A stretch of 64,000 bases of DNA from Gammaproteobacteria bacterium (GCA_023266215.1 JAHFRQ010000012.1:1-64000), one strand, 5' to 3'. Counted from the first letter of the stretch, positions 29,266-39,148 are shown. Numbers and translations are program-made. Notes: a model not told the origin generated them from the sequence alone.

Positions 29266-30594
29266 TTAGAGTGCAATATCATTCACTATTCGACTGAGCT
29301 CTGAAATCATATAGAGCGGCAATGATAATATATTGTTCTCAAAACGTAAGGTATCTTGAGAAACTTTAATACCGATTGTTTTTTTATTGATATTCATAAA
29401 CGAATGCAGTGAACGTAAACGACCTGTTTTTCCTGATTTCACTTCAATCGGTAAAATATTATTGTGATGCTGTATGACATAATCAATTTCTGCTGCATCA
29501 TTTCGTTCGTGTCGTTGCCAAAAATAGAGCGCGAGTTCTTGAAAGTTAGGTTGAGTCGCAATCAATTCTTGCCCTACAAATTGTTCTGCCAGCGCACCAT
29601 CATTTAGCAATAATAAATCATCTTGCATTAAAATATCAGCATTCAATTTTGTGCTGAAATTAACAAGCCCCACATCTAAAAATAATACCTTAAATTTTTT
29701 CTCATTGATGGTTGCATTTAATGGCAATGCATTTGCGCGTGTGTCATAAACAGGCAAAATCAATCCTGCTTGAATCAATAAATGCAGCGCTGCTTTTAAT
29801 GCGCGACTCTGAATATCGGGATCAATATCGGAATATTTGAAATGCTGAGCAATCAGCAAAGGCGCCTTTTCAAAAATGCGTCGGCAATATTGCTGATTCG
29901 CTTGGCTGGCGTATTTCCCAAAATCATTGCGATAAGTATTCAATATAAATGCTTGAATAGCCTGGCAACGCTGCATGGATTCACCATTAATATAAGCCTG
30001 AATAACGGCTGGCATACCGCCTAGCACAAAAAATATTTTAAGATATTTTAAGAGTTGTTGATGCGCAACGGTATCAATACCAGAATGAATGCTTGCTTGC
30101 ATTAAATGTCCAATTAATTTTTCTTGTTTTAATGCCTTTAAAAATTCCATAAAATTACAAGGATACATATATAAAAATTCAATGCGTCCGACTGGCATTC
30201 GAAATGTTGACTCATTTAATGTAAATTCAAGCAATGATCCTGCGCCGATAATATGCAGATCAGGATGCTGCTCTTTGAAATATCGCAGTGCTTGAATCGC
30301 TTCGGGGCATTCTTGTATTTCATCTAAAAATAATAATGTTTTTCCAGCAGTAATATTTTTTCCGGCAATAAATTCGATGCGCATCAAAATTTGTTTTGGG
30401 TCCAGTGTTTCAAAACAACGACTGTACTCAGGATGCAGTTCAAAATTAATGGTGTGATAATCTTCGAATTCTGTTTTAGCAAAATGTTCAATGATATAAG
30501 TCTTACCAATTTGCCGAGCGCCGCGCACCAATAACGGCATACGCGATGCTGCACTCTTCCAGCGTTGTAAATAAGTTAAAATTTGCCTTTGCAT
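29266..30594 (-). CDS. AAA ATPase with DUF4143-type C-terminal domain (cassette 2)
   Basis: A 442-aa ATPase beginning MQRQILTYLQRWKS, the usual start of this family. Walker A is VRGARQIGKTYI, Walker B is LLFLDEIQECP, followed by GAGSLLEFTL. The C-terminal domain carries AEIDYVIQHHNNILPIEVKSG, the PD-(D/E)XK-like signature shared with cassettes 1 and 3. It appears intact. It lies between 23-bp direct repeats, with its own palindromic promoter inside them, consistent with a self-contained mobile unit. Confidence 0.9.
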   Translation of the reverse strand: MQRQILTYLQRWKSAASRMPLLVRGARQIGKTYIIEHFAKTEFEDYHTINFELHPEYSRCFETLDPKQILMRIEFIAGKNITAGKTLLFLDEIQECPEAIQALRYFKEQHPDLHIIGAGSLLEFTLNESTFRMPVGRIEFLYMYPCNFMEFLKALKQEKLIGHLMQASIHSGIDTVAHQQLLKYLKIFFVLGGMPAVIQAYINGESMQRCQAIQAFILNTYRNDFGKYASQANQQYCRRIFEKAPLLIAQHFKYSDIDPDIQSRALKAALHLLIQAGLILPVYDTRANALPLNATINEKKFKVLFLDVGLVNFSTKLNADILMQDDLLLLNDGALAEQFVGQELIATQPNFQELALYFWQRHERNDAAEIDYVIQHHNNILPIEVKSGKTGRLRSLHSFMNINKKTIGIKVSQDTLRFENNILSLPLYMISELSRIVNDIAL

Positions 30595-30639
30595 CGTAAA
30601 TCACCAGCGTCTAAAAGCATTAAAACGTTATTATACACT

Positions 30640-30686
30640 AAAACTGCAGAAAACAACTAGTTAAAATATGCAATTATTGCAGTTTT
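30640..30686 (-). promoter_or_regulatory. Palindromic sites upstream of ATPase cassette 2
   Basis: TGCAATTATTGCA (30669-30681) is a perfect odd-length palindrome that runs into TGCAGTTTT. The complement of that arm, AAAACTGCA, recurs at 30640-30648, so the same operator half-sites occur in both orientations about 35 bp apart, 45-90 bp before the ATPase start. Confidence 0.6.
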
Positions 30687-30692
30687 TTGAGG

Positions 30693-30715
30693 AATTAATG
30701 TCACGCCATAACAGT
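30693..30715. repeat. Right 23-bp direct repeat bracketing ATPase cassette 2
   Basis: This is the second copy of the repeat at 29241-29263 (two mismatches). It covers the last codons and TGA of the SNF2 gene, so an insertion here would leave that gene complete, as site-specific elements often do. Confidence 0.65.
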
Positions 30716-33700
30716 TGAACCTTCCAGCGGTTCGAAAAAGGCCTGCAAATCTTTTTCGGAGAGGTTTAATTTTTGAGAGGGATTATCTGAAAACAGCCCT
30801 TCCATTAAGGCGCGCTTATTTTCCTGCATTTCCAGTATTTTTTCTTCGACCGTGCCCTTGGTCACTAACTTATAAACAAAGACAGTTTTGTGTTGCCCGA
30901 TTCGGTGCGCGCGATCAGTTGCCTGGTCTTCAACGGCGGGATTCCACCAAGGATCATAATGAATAACGGTATCAGCTGCCGTTAAATTTAATCCCGTGCC
31001 GCCTGCCTTTAAGCTAATTAAAAATAAAGGTACGTCACCATGTTGAAATTGCTGCACGGGTGTTGCGCGATCCTTTGTTTGACCCGTTAATTTTACATAA
31101 GAAATTTTTTCTTTTTGCAGTTCATCTTCAATTAATTCCAGCATTTCGGTAAATTGGGAAAATAATAAAATACGACGACCTTCCTCAATTAATTCTGGCA
31201 GCAAAGACATCAGCATGGTTAACTTAGCTGATTTTGCTTTATTTTTTTGAGGCGATTCTATTTTTAATAATCTCGGATCACAACAAATTTGACGCAATTT
31301 GAGCAGTGCATCTAAAATAATAATATGACTGCGTGCAAGACCGAGTTTTGCAATTTCCTGCCGCACTTTCTTTTGCATGGTAATGCGAATTGTTTCATAT
31401 AGATCACGTTGCGCGCCTTCAATTTCAGCTTGTCGAATCATGTTGACTTTGTCTGGTAATTCTTTGACGACATGATTTTTAGTACGACGGAGTAAAAAAG
31501 GCTTGATTCTTCGTATTAATAACTGGCGACGGTCTTGATCATTGTGTTTTTCAATGGGCGTGCGAAATAAGCGATTAAATTGTTTTTCCTCACCGAGCAA
31601 ACCGGGCATCATAAAATGAAACAACGACCACAGTTCGCCGAGATGATTTTCTAAGGGCGTGCCGGTTAAGCAAAGTCGATGACTTGCTTTTAATTGTGAT
31701 GCAATTTGCGCAGACAAACTAGTTGAATTTTTAATATACTGCGCTTCATCCAAAATTAAAAAATAAAAATCCTGCTTAATCAATATTTCTTTATCGTGTT
31801 TTAATAATGGATAAGTTGTAAAAATTAAATCATATTGTGAAATATTCTCAAATTCGCTTTTACGATTTGATCCATGCAGCACCAGTATTTTTAAATGAGG
31901 CGCAAAACGTTCCGCTTCCATTTTCCAATTAAACATTAAGCTGGTTGGCGCTACAATTAAGCTTGGATTATTCATTCTGCCGCAGGCTTTTTCAGTTGAA
32001 AGATGTGCCAAGGCTTGCACGGTTTTGCCAAGCCCCATGTCGTCAGCCAAAATGCCAGACAGTTCGTATTCGCGCAAAAATTGCATCCAATTTAATCCAT
32101 CATGTTGATAGCCTCTCAATTCGCCTTGAAACTCCTTTGGAATACTAACCGGTTCAATTTGAGTAAATTGCGATAATTTTTCAGCCATTTTTAATAATTT
32201 GTCGCCGCCAACCCAACGTAATTTTGTAGCGCCCATGGCCGCTTCTAATTCTAATAAGCGCGCAGCTTGTAGTCTTGAGAGATGTAAAAAATCTCCATTG
32301 TCTAAACTTTTTGTGTCGTATAATTCAATTAAAACACTGAGTATGTTTTGAATGCGCTCAACAGGAAGTGGAATATATCTTCCGTCAGGTAATTGCGCCA
32401 ATATAGATTCTGTTTTGGTTAATCCAAATTGCGTGCGATCCGATACATTAAACTTTTTTAATAACTGACTCAACACAGGCAGTAAATTTATTTTTTCATT
32501 ATTAACAGTAATGCCTAATTCAAGATTAAACCAATCATAGCCTGCGCTATCATCAATTGTCGAATACCACTCTTCAATCGGCTCATCAATAATTTGATAG
32601 GGATAACTAGCATCAATTTCAATTTTCCAGCCGCGTGATTTTAATAATGGCAACGCTTGCATGCTAAAATCAAACGGATTGCGCCCAGCGTAACCAACCA
32701 AAAAATAATGCAGCCATTTTGCGTTTTGTGCTTGTGTTGTGCTTCCCAAAATTGAGCCAATCGAGACAAGACCCAGCTGTGCTAATTCTTTGATAGCATT
32801 ATTTTCTGCTATTTTATCGCGTGAAAATCGCGAAAAATGCTGGCCATCGGTTTGATGAATAATTTCTTTTTTGTCGCCCCATGCAATTAATTCATGTTGA
32901 TAATCAAATGTTAATGTTGCAACCGGCGTATCAGCCATCGTAGGATGATACCAGTCAAATGTTCCCGGTGTGGGTACGGGAGTTTGACATAATCGCAAAC
33001 AAAAAGTTGGCGTGAGTGTTTTGATATCCGCATTGGTTTCAATTAATAAGGTGGGTTGTGCAAGCTTAGATAAAGCTGAATGCTGAATAAATAAATTCGC
33101 AACGGCTTCTGCCTCTTCGGGTGGAATAACGGGCGCTGATAATAGTATTTTCGTGATATCAGCATCTAATCCAGTTGTTAATATTCCCAGGTGATTTTTT
33201 GCTGTATTGAGGTACCATGTATTCATAATTGGAAAAATATGACAATCATTATTTTTATGCTGAAATTCAAATTCTAATTTCTGAAAACCTTTTTGGTCTG
33301 TTTTCCAATTTAATTCTGATTGTTGCGTGTCACCTAAAGTGATGGGTGGATTTTTAGAGGATACCCAATGACAGCGATGAGTAGCAATAATCTCGGGCAG
33401 CAATTTTTCAAAAAGAGCGCCCTGTACCGTCGCGGTGCGATCGTAATAAGTAGTGTGATTTTCAATTTCATTGGCCGCATTAATGTTGGCGATCAATTCT
33501 TTATCGATTGGATAAAGATATCTTTGATTTGAATAAGTCGATTTTCCATAATCTTTTTCTTGACCGAATCCACCTACTTTTAATTGTCTTGCCAATACTA
33601 ATTTAAGGCATAATTCATGTTGATTATAACTTGTTGCACTTAAGATATAGCGCAAACTAAAACTGGTATCAATCATGTTATTATTCGATGCGTTGTGTGC

Positions 33701-34111
33701 AGTGATGTGTGCCAGCTTTTTCATCCAATCATCCACATTAGGATCGCGCGGTGGTTTAATTGCAAGAATTGGCTGCGTTATTTGAGGTTGAACCTGTATC
33801 TGCGGTGATTTAATGTCATCCAACGCTTCAAAAATAGCAGCAACAACATGCTTGCAGTTTTTTCGCATGGGGCAAGAACAGATTCCATAAATATTAACGC
33901 GTCCTCCTGCGCCACTACTAATATGCACTTTGACATGATAAGACTGCTCATTTGAACCATAGACAATAGCGGTAATTTCATCTTCTGTATTGATGTTGCG
34001 CTTCACTTCTACATCAAGCACGTGATTATTTTTATAATAAGACAATCCTTTCTGAAAATAGGGGAGTGGAAAAGCAGTTTTTAGTAGCGCTGGGCTCAGT
34101 GACGCTAGCAT
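30701..34111 (-). CDS. SNF2-family DEAD/DEAH helicase with SWIM zinc finger
   Basis: A 1136-aa SWI2/SNF2 ATPase. The N-terminal SWIM motif is CSCPMRKNCKH (about residue 78), binding zinc. The ATPase core lies in roughly residues 650-1110: YQHDGLNWMQFL (Q-like), ADDMGLGKTVQ (motif I), LILDEAQYIKN (motif II), LTGTPLENHLGELW (III), ISLKAGGTGLNLT (V) and ATDRAHRIGQ (VI). Bacterial members are thought to act on DNA-protein complexes, possibly removing RNA polymerase, but their role is not settled. AAAGGAG precedes the ATG. Confidence 0.92.
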   Translation of the reverse strand: MLASLSPALLKTAFPLPYFQKGLSYYKNNHVLDVEVKRNINTEDEITAIVYGSNEQSYHVKVHISSGAGGRVNIYGICSCPMRKNCKHVVAAIFEALDDIKSPQIQVQPQITQPILAIKPPRDPNVDDWMKKLAHITAHNASNNNMIDTSFSLRYILSATSYNQHELCLKLVLARQLKVGGFGQEKDYGKSTYSNQRYLYPIDKELIANINAANEIENHTTYYDRTATVQGALFEKLLPEIIATHRCHWVSSKNPPITLGDTQQSELNWKTDQKGFQKLEFEFQHKNNDCHIFPIMNTWYLNTAKNHLGILTTGLDADITKILLSAPVIPPEEAEAVANLFIQHSALSKLAQPTLLIETNADIKTLTPTFCLRLCQTPVPTPGTFDWYHPTMADTPVATLTFDYQHELIAWGDKKEIIHQTDGQHFSRFSRDKIAENNAIKELAQLGLVSIGSILGSTTQAQNAKWLHYFLVGYAGRNPFDFSMQALPLLKSRGWKIEIDASYPYQIIDEPIEEWYSTIDDSAGYDWFNLELGITVNNEKINLLPVLSQLLKKFNVSDRTQFGLTKTESILAQLPDGRYIPLPVERIQNILSVLIELYDTKSLDNGDFLHLSRLQAARLLELEAAMGATKLRWVGGDKLLKMAEKLSQFTQIEPVSIPKEFQGELRGYQHDGLNWMQFLREYELSGILADDMGLGKTVQALAHLSTEKACGRMNNPSLIVAPTSLMFNWKMEAERFAPHLKILVLHGSNRKSEFENISQYDLIFTTYPLLKHDKEILIKQDFYFLILDEAQYIKNSTSLSAQIASQLKASHRLCLTGTPLENHLGELWSLFHFMMPGLLGEEKQFNRLFRTPIEKHNDQDRRQLLIRRIKPFLLRRTKNHVVKELPDKVNMIRQAEIEGAQRDLYETIRITMQKKVRQEIAKLGLARSHIIILDALLKLRQICCDPRLLKIESPQKNKAKSAKLTMLMSLLPELIEEGRRILLFSQFTEMLELIEDELQKEKISYVKLTGQTKDRATPVQQFQHGDVPLFLISLKAGGTGLNLTAADTVIHYDPWWNPAVEDQATDRAHRIGQHKTVFVYKLVTKGTVEEKILEMQENKRALMEGLFSDNPSQKLNLSEKDLQAFFEPLEGSTVMA

Positions 34112-34233
34112 GCAAATTTAACTCCTTTTGTGCTTTAAAAAAGATGTGCGATTGTAGGCGCAAACATACAAAAAATCGAGTTTTATTTTTGAATTGATGA
34201 AGCCCCGAAGATACATGTCAATATTTAGATTTG

Positions 34234-34250
34234 AAGGAGTTAAACTCCTT
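34234..34250 (+). promoter_or_regulatory. Palindrome upstream of ATPase cassette 3
   Basis: AAGGAGTTAAACTCCTT is a perfect 17-bp palindrome with a single central base, 67 bp before the start at 34317. A half-site, AACTCCTT, recurs at about 34119-34126, where it doubles as the Shine-Dalgarno of the divergent SNF2 gene; that second match may be coincidence. Confidence 0.55.
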
Positions 34251-34316
34251 GAAATTGTACTATTTGTAATATAGAATTTCATGATAATCCACTATTTTAA
34301 AGTAGACTTTACCTAT

Positions 34317-35447
34317 ATGTCAAAAATAATTAGATATTTCAATAAGTTAGAAAATTACTGCCAGCCTAGTAAGGCATTGGTGATTTTTGGGGCAAGACAA
34401 GTAGGCAAAACGACTTTATTGAAGCACTATCTTGAGACCTGTGGTTTTCGTTACAAACTTGATTCAGGTGATAATGTACTGCTGCAGGTCATGCTGCAGA
34501 ATGCCGATTTTAAAACCATTTTTGATTATGTGAGTGATTATGAATTAATTGCAATTGATGAGGCGCAGTTAATTCCGAATATTGGGCAGTGTTTGAAAAT
34601 CATGATCGATCAAATTCCCAATCTGCGGGTTATCGTGACAGGATCATCCTCATTTGAATTAGCAGGGCAAGTGGGTGAACCATTAACGGGTCGTAAAAAA
34701 ACAATCACCTTATTTCCCATTGCGCAGCTAGAATTAAATAAAATTTTTAATCGATCAGAATTACATGAAAAATTATCGGATTATTTAATTTATGGCTCTT
34801 ATCCTGAAGTGGTGACAGCAAAAACGATCGCGCAAAAACAAGAGTATATTAACGAAATTGTGCAATCTTATTTATTTAAAGATATTTTAACGCTAGAAAA
34901 AATAAAAAATCCTAAAACACTGATTGATTTATTGAAATCATTGGCTTTTCAAGTGGGGAGTGAAGTTTCTACAACAGAATTAGCGCGACATCTTATGGTG
35001 GATGTTAAAACCATTGCGCGATATTTAGATTTACTGGAGAAATCATTTATTATTTTTAATTTACGTGGCTTTAGTCGAAATTTACGAAACGAGATAACGA
35101 AAAAAAGTAAATATTTTTTTTACGACAATGGTATTCGAAATGCTTTAATTGCAAATTTAAATTCATTAGATTTGCGTGATGACGTTGGAAAATTATGGGA
35201 AAATTTCTTGATGATCGAGCGAATCAAGAAAGATTCTTACCAGGGAAAAATGGTTAATCGCTATTTTTGGAGAACATGGGAGCAGAAAGAAATTGATTTA
35301 ATTGAAGAGCATGATGGAAAATTATTTGCTTACGAATTTAAATGGCCCGAAAGAACTACTAAAGCTCCAAAAGACTGGTCTGATAATTACCCCGAGGCCA
35401 GTTTCGAGGTCATTCATCGTCAAAATTACTTGGATTTTATTTTATAA
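34317..35447 (+). CDS. AAA ATPase with DUF4143-type C-terminal domain (cassette 3)
   Basis: A 376-aa ATPase from ATG 34317 (MSKIIRYFNKLE); the frame is open 36 bp further upstream. Walker A is [13 protein letters not shown], Walker B is LIAIDEAQLI, then VTGSSSFEL. A predicted winged-helix/DUF4143 segment with TELARHLMVDVKTIARYLDL follows, and the C-terminus has QKEIDLIEEHDGKLFAYEFKW, the nuclease-like Asp and Glu-x-Lys. It is divergent from the SNF2 gene and ends inside a 50-bp hairpin. Confidence 0.9.
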   Translation: MSKIIRYFNKLENYCQPSKALVIFGARQVGKTTLLKHYLETCGFRYKLDSGDNVLLQVMLQNADFKTIFDYVSDYELIAIDEAQLIPNIGQCLKIMIDQIPNLRVIVTGSSSFELAGQVGEPLTGRKKTITLFPIAQLELNKIFNRSELHEKLSDYLIYGSYPEVVTAKTIAQKQEYINEIVQSYLFKDILTLEKIKNPKTLIDLLKSLAFQVGSEVSTTELARHLMVDVKTIARYLDLLEKSFIIFNLRGFSRNLRNEITKKSKYFFYDNGIRNALIANLNSLDLRDDVGKLWENFLMIERIKKDSYQGKMVNRYFWRTWEQKEIDLIEEHDGKLFAYEFKWPERTTKAPKDWSDNYPEASFEVIHRQNYLDFIL

Positions 35448-35495
35448 GGAACCGCGGCTGGAGCCTTGTACTCAAGGCTCCAGTCGCGGTTCCTT
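35446..35495. repeat. 50-bp inverted repeat, same family as the 45.4/45.7-kb element
   Basis: Two 23-bp arms starting AAGGAACCGCGGCTGGAGCC pair around a TACT loop with a single mismatch. The core GCCTTGTACTCAAGGC and the outer GGAACCGC are shared with the inverted repeats at 45433-45485 and 45678-45730. It overlaps the stop codon of ATPase cassette 3. There is no T-run, so it is a repeat rather than a simple terminator. The rest of 35496-35725 shows no gene. Confidence 0.8.
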
Positions 35496-35725
35496 CAAAC
35501 CAATAGTATGCTTATTTGGTATTTTTATTCGGTACTAGTTCGCAAGAAATTAAAATGAGTTTTTTTTAAAAGCGATTTAAAAAAATCAGAAGATCGAATA
35601 CAACCCCTTGATTTTATATTTACGAACCTTAAGGCAGCATTAATTTCAGCTTAACCCTATTTAAATTTTAAAATATTCGCTAAGATCAAAACAATTCGCT
35701 ATTCAAGATAAAAAGAGGGTTTACG

Positions 35726-36025
35726 ATGCGCGTTGAACCAATAGTTGATTTATCTGCCGATAGTTTTACATTTAATCCATTTCCATCCGAATCTGAACCG
35801 CACGCACGTGTTAAATATGCCATGGCAGTGGCCGGCAAAATATTAGCTGAATTAACAGCAGCGCCAACCAAAGCCAATCCTATTCAATTTACCAGTAGCA
35901 GTGAAGATGAATCAAAATTTATCTGGACAGCGTTAATGTGCTTCGGTGAAAAATCAAAGATGCAATTTCGTGCTGATGCAATTATTACAAATATCGACAG
36001 CGCTTTTGGAAATAAAAGGTGCTGA
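35726..36025 (+). pseudogene. N-terminal part of a frameshifted coiled-coil protein
   Basis: A 99-codon frame with a good GAGGG Shine-Dalgarno and start MRVEPIVDLSADSF. It ends at a TGA (36023) while overlapping the large frame of 35946-37994 by 80 bp. The sequence around 36005-36020 (TTTTGGAAATAAAAGG) would join the two frames if one base were removed. The N-terminal segment has no homology that I recognise. Either the gene is disrupted, or the assembly has an indel, or the downstream frame starts internally. Confidence 0.6.
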
Positions 36026-37994
36026 TACAATATTTGATGCAGAACAACACAAAGCGATTAATAAGCTGCTGTTGCGTAATCAAACATGGTTAGAACAAAA
36101 AATAAAAGAACAAAGTGAATTAGCTTTTAATGAGATGACAGCAAGACAGGCGTTACAAAATATTTATACGCAAGAAAATGAAAATCAACATCGTGGTATT
36201 ACTGAAGCCGAAGAAAATCAATCGCGGCAAGCGATCATTGAGCATATTGAACAAGAGTCTCGCATTATAGAACAAAAGATATTCCAACAAGCATTAATAA
36301 TTAATGCAGAGAGCGATGCTAGAAACGCACCTGCAGCATTAGAAATATCTGAAATAGAAAAATTAAAAAGTATTTTTCAGCAAGGATATCTTGCCAATCA
36401 AGGCCGAAAAATAACAATGGCAGAAGAGTATCGTGCGCGAGAGTTGATTATTAAAACTGCAGAACATAGTGTTCGTAATGTAAATGAAAAATCAGAAATC
36501 GTCGAATTTCAGGCATTGCAAAATCAATTTATTTTGGAAACAGACAAACAGAGAAAATTAGCAGCGACGAGACTGCAAGGAAATCAATTTCGACAAGCGC
36601 AAAATGAATTTTTATTGTCTGAAGACAATGCTTACGTTGTATTTAAAGCTGAAGAAAATGCCGAGAGAAAAGAACTGAAAATTAATTTTATTGTTGCCAC
36701 CGAAGCAATTTTCCGCCCTCAGCATGAAGCGAAAGTAACATCAGAAATTTTAAAATTGAAAGCAGAAGAATATTCTGAACGAAAAAAAATTATTAAACTT
36801 GCTGAACTAAAAAAAGAAATTTTAAGTTTAGAAGAAAAGATGCAAGGGCTTAATAAAAAATTAGAAGATGAGGTTCTTAAAAAGCAAAATGAATTTGCAC
36901 AAAAAACGCAAAACGAAATTAAAGAGTTAAAAGAAGAGATTGCAACTCTTGCAGCGCAGGAAAAAGCATTAGAGCCTCGAGTTGAGCGTATCGAAGCACA
37001 AGTGGTTGCTGTTGAAGAGCGAATTGACACATTAGAATCCAGAATGAATACTCTGGACAGCAAAGTATACGACATTGAGCACAGCCTGAATGTTATCAAT
37101 CAATCGTTAGGAAAAATTGATCAGAAAATAAAAGATCTGGTGCAACTTTCTCGCCCTGAAGATCAAAAAGAAATAAATGAGTTAGTTGAAGAGAAAAAAA
37201 AATTAAATAATCGCAAAGAGCAGATTGAGCGATTTAATCAGAATCCTGATTTAAAAGATTTTTATCATGCGCTATTATCTGAAATCACATCAGCTTATGT
37301 CGTTGCAAAAGTAAGTGCAGGTGGGATTAAGGTAAAACAATCAGCTGAATTTAACGAAGCGGCAGAAAAAGCACCCGGTATTTTAACAAATCTTTCTGAA
37401 TTTATTCCAACAGCTGCTGCAATAATCGCCGGCATTGTTGAGATGGTTCCCGTTGTGGGGGAAGCTGCGTCTAAAATTATTGGCGCCATTGTCGTGGTTG
37501 CAGATACCGTGGCTAACGTAAAAGCTGAAGCGGCGCTCAATAGGTTCGCATGCATTGCTGATACGATAGAAGAATTTGATCAAATTGCTGTAAGAATCGC
37601 AATTAATATTACCCTTGAAAATAAAAGGGAAATTTGCGCATTACATAAAGCCCGCGTTCCCCGTAACTGGAGAGATAGATTTGAAAGTATAATAACAGGT
37701 GGTCTTGCAGCGTTAATTACTTCTTTTATGAAAGAAAATGGTACGCTTGCAAAACTGATGGGCAGAAAAGCAGGACACGCTGTTATTTTGCATCTCCAGC
37801 ATAAAAATAATGCCGAAGAATATTCCCAAATGAGAGATCAAGAAATCAATGGGATTGCTCGAAGAAAGCCTTCAGCGATTGCGCATAAAATTTGCGCGTT
37901 TTTTCAACCAGCACCCGCGCCAATCCCGATGTCAGCACCGCCTATTGTTCCGCCTGCGAAAGTTAAGGCGAGCCACTGTTGTGCAACGATGTAA
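35946..37994 (+). CDS. Coiled-coil protein with hydrophobic segment and C-terminal CaaX-like motif
   Basis: A 682-aa frame, probably the main part of a gene that begins at 35726. It is highly charged and helical. Residues about 279-435 form a long predicted coiled coil (repeated E/K/L heptads, such as EEKMQGLNKKLEDEV). Residues about 485-520 contain hydrophobic, Gly/Ala-rich stretches (AAAIIAGIVEMVPVVG), a possible membrane or hairpin-insertion segment. A Pro-rich tail leads to the last residues SHCCATM, where CATM fits a CaaX box for host farnesylation. This is a strong effector candidate; function unknown. Confidence 0.75.
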   Translation: MKNQRCNFVLMQLLQISTALLEIKGADTIFDAEQHKAINKLLLRNQTWLEQKIKEQSELAFNEMTARQALQNIYTQENENQHRGITEAEENQSRQAIIEHIEQESRIIEQKIFQQALIINAESDARNAPAALEISEIEKLKSIFQQGYLANQGRKITMAEEYRARELIIKTAEHSVRNVNEKSEIVEFQALQNQFILETDKQRKLAATRLQGNQFRQAQNEFLLSEDNAYVVFKAEENAERKELKINFIVATEAIFRPQHEAKVTSEILKLKAEEYSERKKIIKLAELKKEILSLEEKMQGLNKKLEDEVLKKQNEFAQKTQNEIKELKEEIATLAAQEKALEPRVERIEAQVVAVEERIDTLESRMNTLDSKVYDIEHSLNVINQSLGKIDQKIKDLVQLSRPEDQKEINELVEEKKKLNNRKEQIERFNQNPDLKDFYHALLSEITSAYVVAKVSAGGIKVKQSAEFNEAAEKAPGILTNLSEFIPTAAAIIAGIVEMVPVVGEAASKIIGAIVVVADTVANVKAEAALNRFACIADTIEEFDQIAVRIAINITLENKREICALHKARVPRNWRDRFESIITGGLAALITSFMKENGTLAKLMGRKAGHAVILHLQHKNNAEEYSQMRDQEINGIARRKPSAIAHKICAFFQPAPAPIPMSAPPIVPPAKVKASHCCATM

Positions 37995-38116
37995 GCTTGA
38001 GCCGATGGAAAATAAATTACTTTTTTCAGCCATCAAATCGTGCTCGAATTCTCAGTATTCCCTGTGATATGATACCCGCCAGTCGACTGGGTTAACTTTA
38101 CAAAAGGGTGAAAAAG

Positions 38117-39148
38117 ATGAGCACTTTGTCAGAATTACAAGCTACGATGACGCAATTGGCAGCGCGTGGAAAAGGGTTGTTGGCGGCCGATGAAAGCGTT
38201 CCAACGATTACCAAACGATTACAGTCGGTTGGTGTTGAATCAACTGAGGAAACACGTCGTCAATATCGTGATTTATTATTCACGACTCCGAAATTGGGTG
38301 ACTATGTTGCTGGCATTATTTTATTTGAAGAAACACTGAATCAAAAAACGGACAGCGGTGTTTTATTTCCACAGTTTTTGCAAGACAATCATATTATTCC
38401 TGGCATTAAAGTAGACAAAGGGCTAATTGCGATTTCACAAAGCAATCCAGAGCAAGTGACACAAGGCTTAGATGGCTTGGGCGAACGTTTGCAAAATTAT
38501 AAAAAACAAGGTGCAAAATTTGCAAAATGGCGCGCGGTTTATACCGTCGGCGATAATTTACCAAGCACCGCTGCGCAATTAATTAATGCGACCGGTTTAG
38601 CGCGATATGCACAGATCTGCCAAGATAATGGTATCGTGCCGATTGTCGAGCCTGAAGTGTTAATCGATGGTGATCATACGATTGAGCAATGTGAAATAGC
38701 TTCTAAAAAAACATTACAAATTTTATTTGATACGTTAAATCAGTATGGCGTGATTTTAGAATGCATTATTTTAAAGCCCAGCATGGTGATTGCAGGTAAA
38801 AAATCCGCGCACCAATCAACGGTTGAGCAAGTGGCACAAGCGACACTACGTGTTTTAAAAGAAACGGTACCCGCAGCTGTGCAAACTATTAATTTTTTAT
38901 CGGGCGGACAAACACCCGTTCAAGCAACGCAGCATTTAAATTTAATGAATGCAGCGGGAAATCTGCCTTGGAATTTAAGTTTTTCTTACGCGCGTGCTTT
39001 GCAAGAGCCTTGCATGTCTGCATGGGCTGGCAAAGCTGCCAATAAAAACGCGGCGCAAACCATTTTGTACAACCGCGCGAAATTAAATCATTTTGCTGCA
39101 TTGGGCCAGTACGCAGAAAAGATGGAATCAGATCTTGTGAATGCATGA
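38117..39148 (+). CDS. Fructose-bisphosphate aldolase, class I
   Basis: This is the Schiff-base aldolase of glycolysis, of the type found in animals and in Legionella. The 343-aa protein from ATG 38117 has GLLAADESVPTITKRL at the N-terminus, RWR-type AKWRAVYTVGD, PIVEPEVLIDGDH and the catalytic lysine in CIILKPSMV. FLSGGQTP and WNLSFSYARALQ follow. A GTG 9 bp upstream is also possible. Alone with its own promoter, it complements the pgk-pyk operon 10 kb away. Confidence 0.95.
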   Translation: MSTLSELQATMTQLAARGKGLLAADESVPTITKRLQSVGVESTEETRRQYRDLLFTTPKLGDYVAGIILFEETLNQKTDSGVLFPQFLQDNHIIPGIKVDKGLIAISQSNPEQVTQGLDGLGERLQNYKKQGAKFAKWRAVYTVGDNLPSTAAQLINATGLARYAQICQDNGIVPIVEPEVLIDGDHTIEQCEIASKKTLQILFDTLNQYGVILECIILKPSMVIAGKKSAHQSTVEQVAQATLRVLKETVPAAVQTINFLSGGQTPVQATQHLNLMNAAGNLPWNLSFSYARALQEPCMSAWAGKAANKNAAQTILYNRAKLNHFAALGQYAEKMESDLVNA

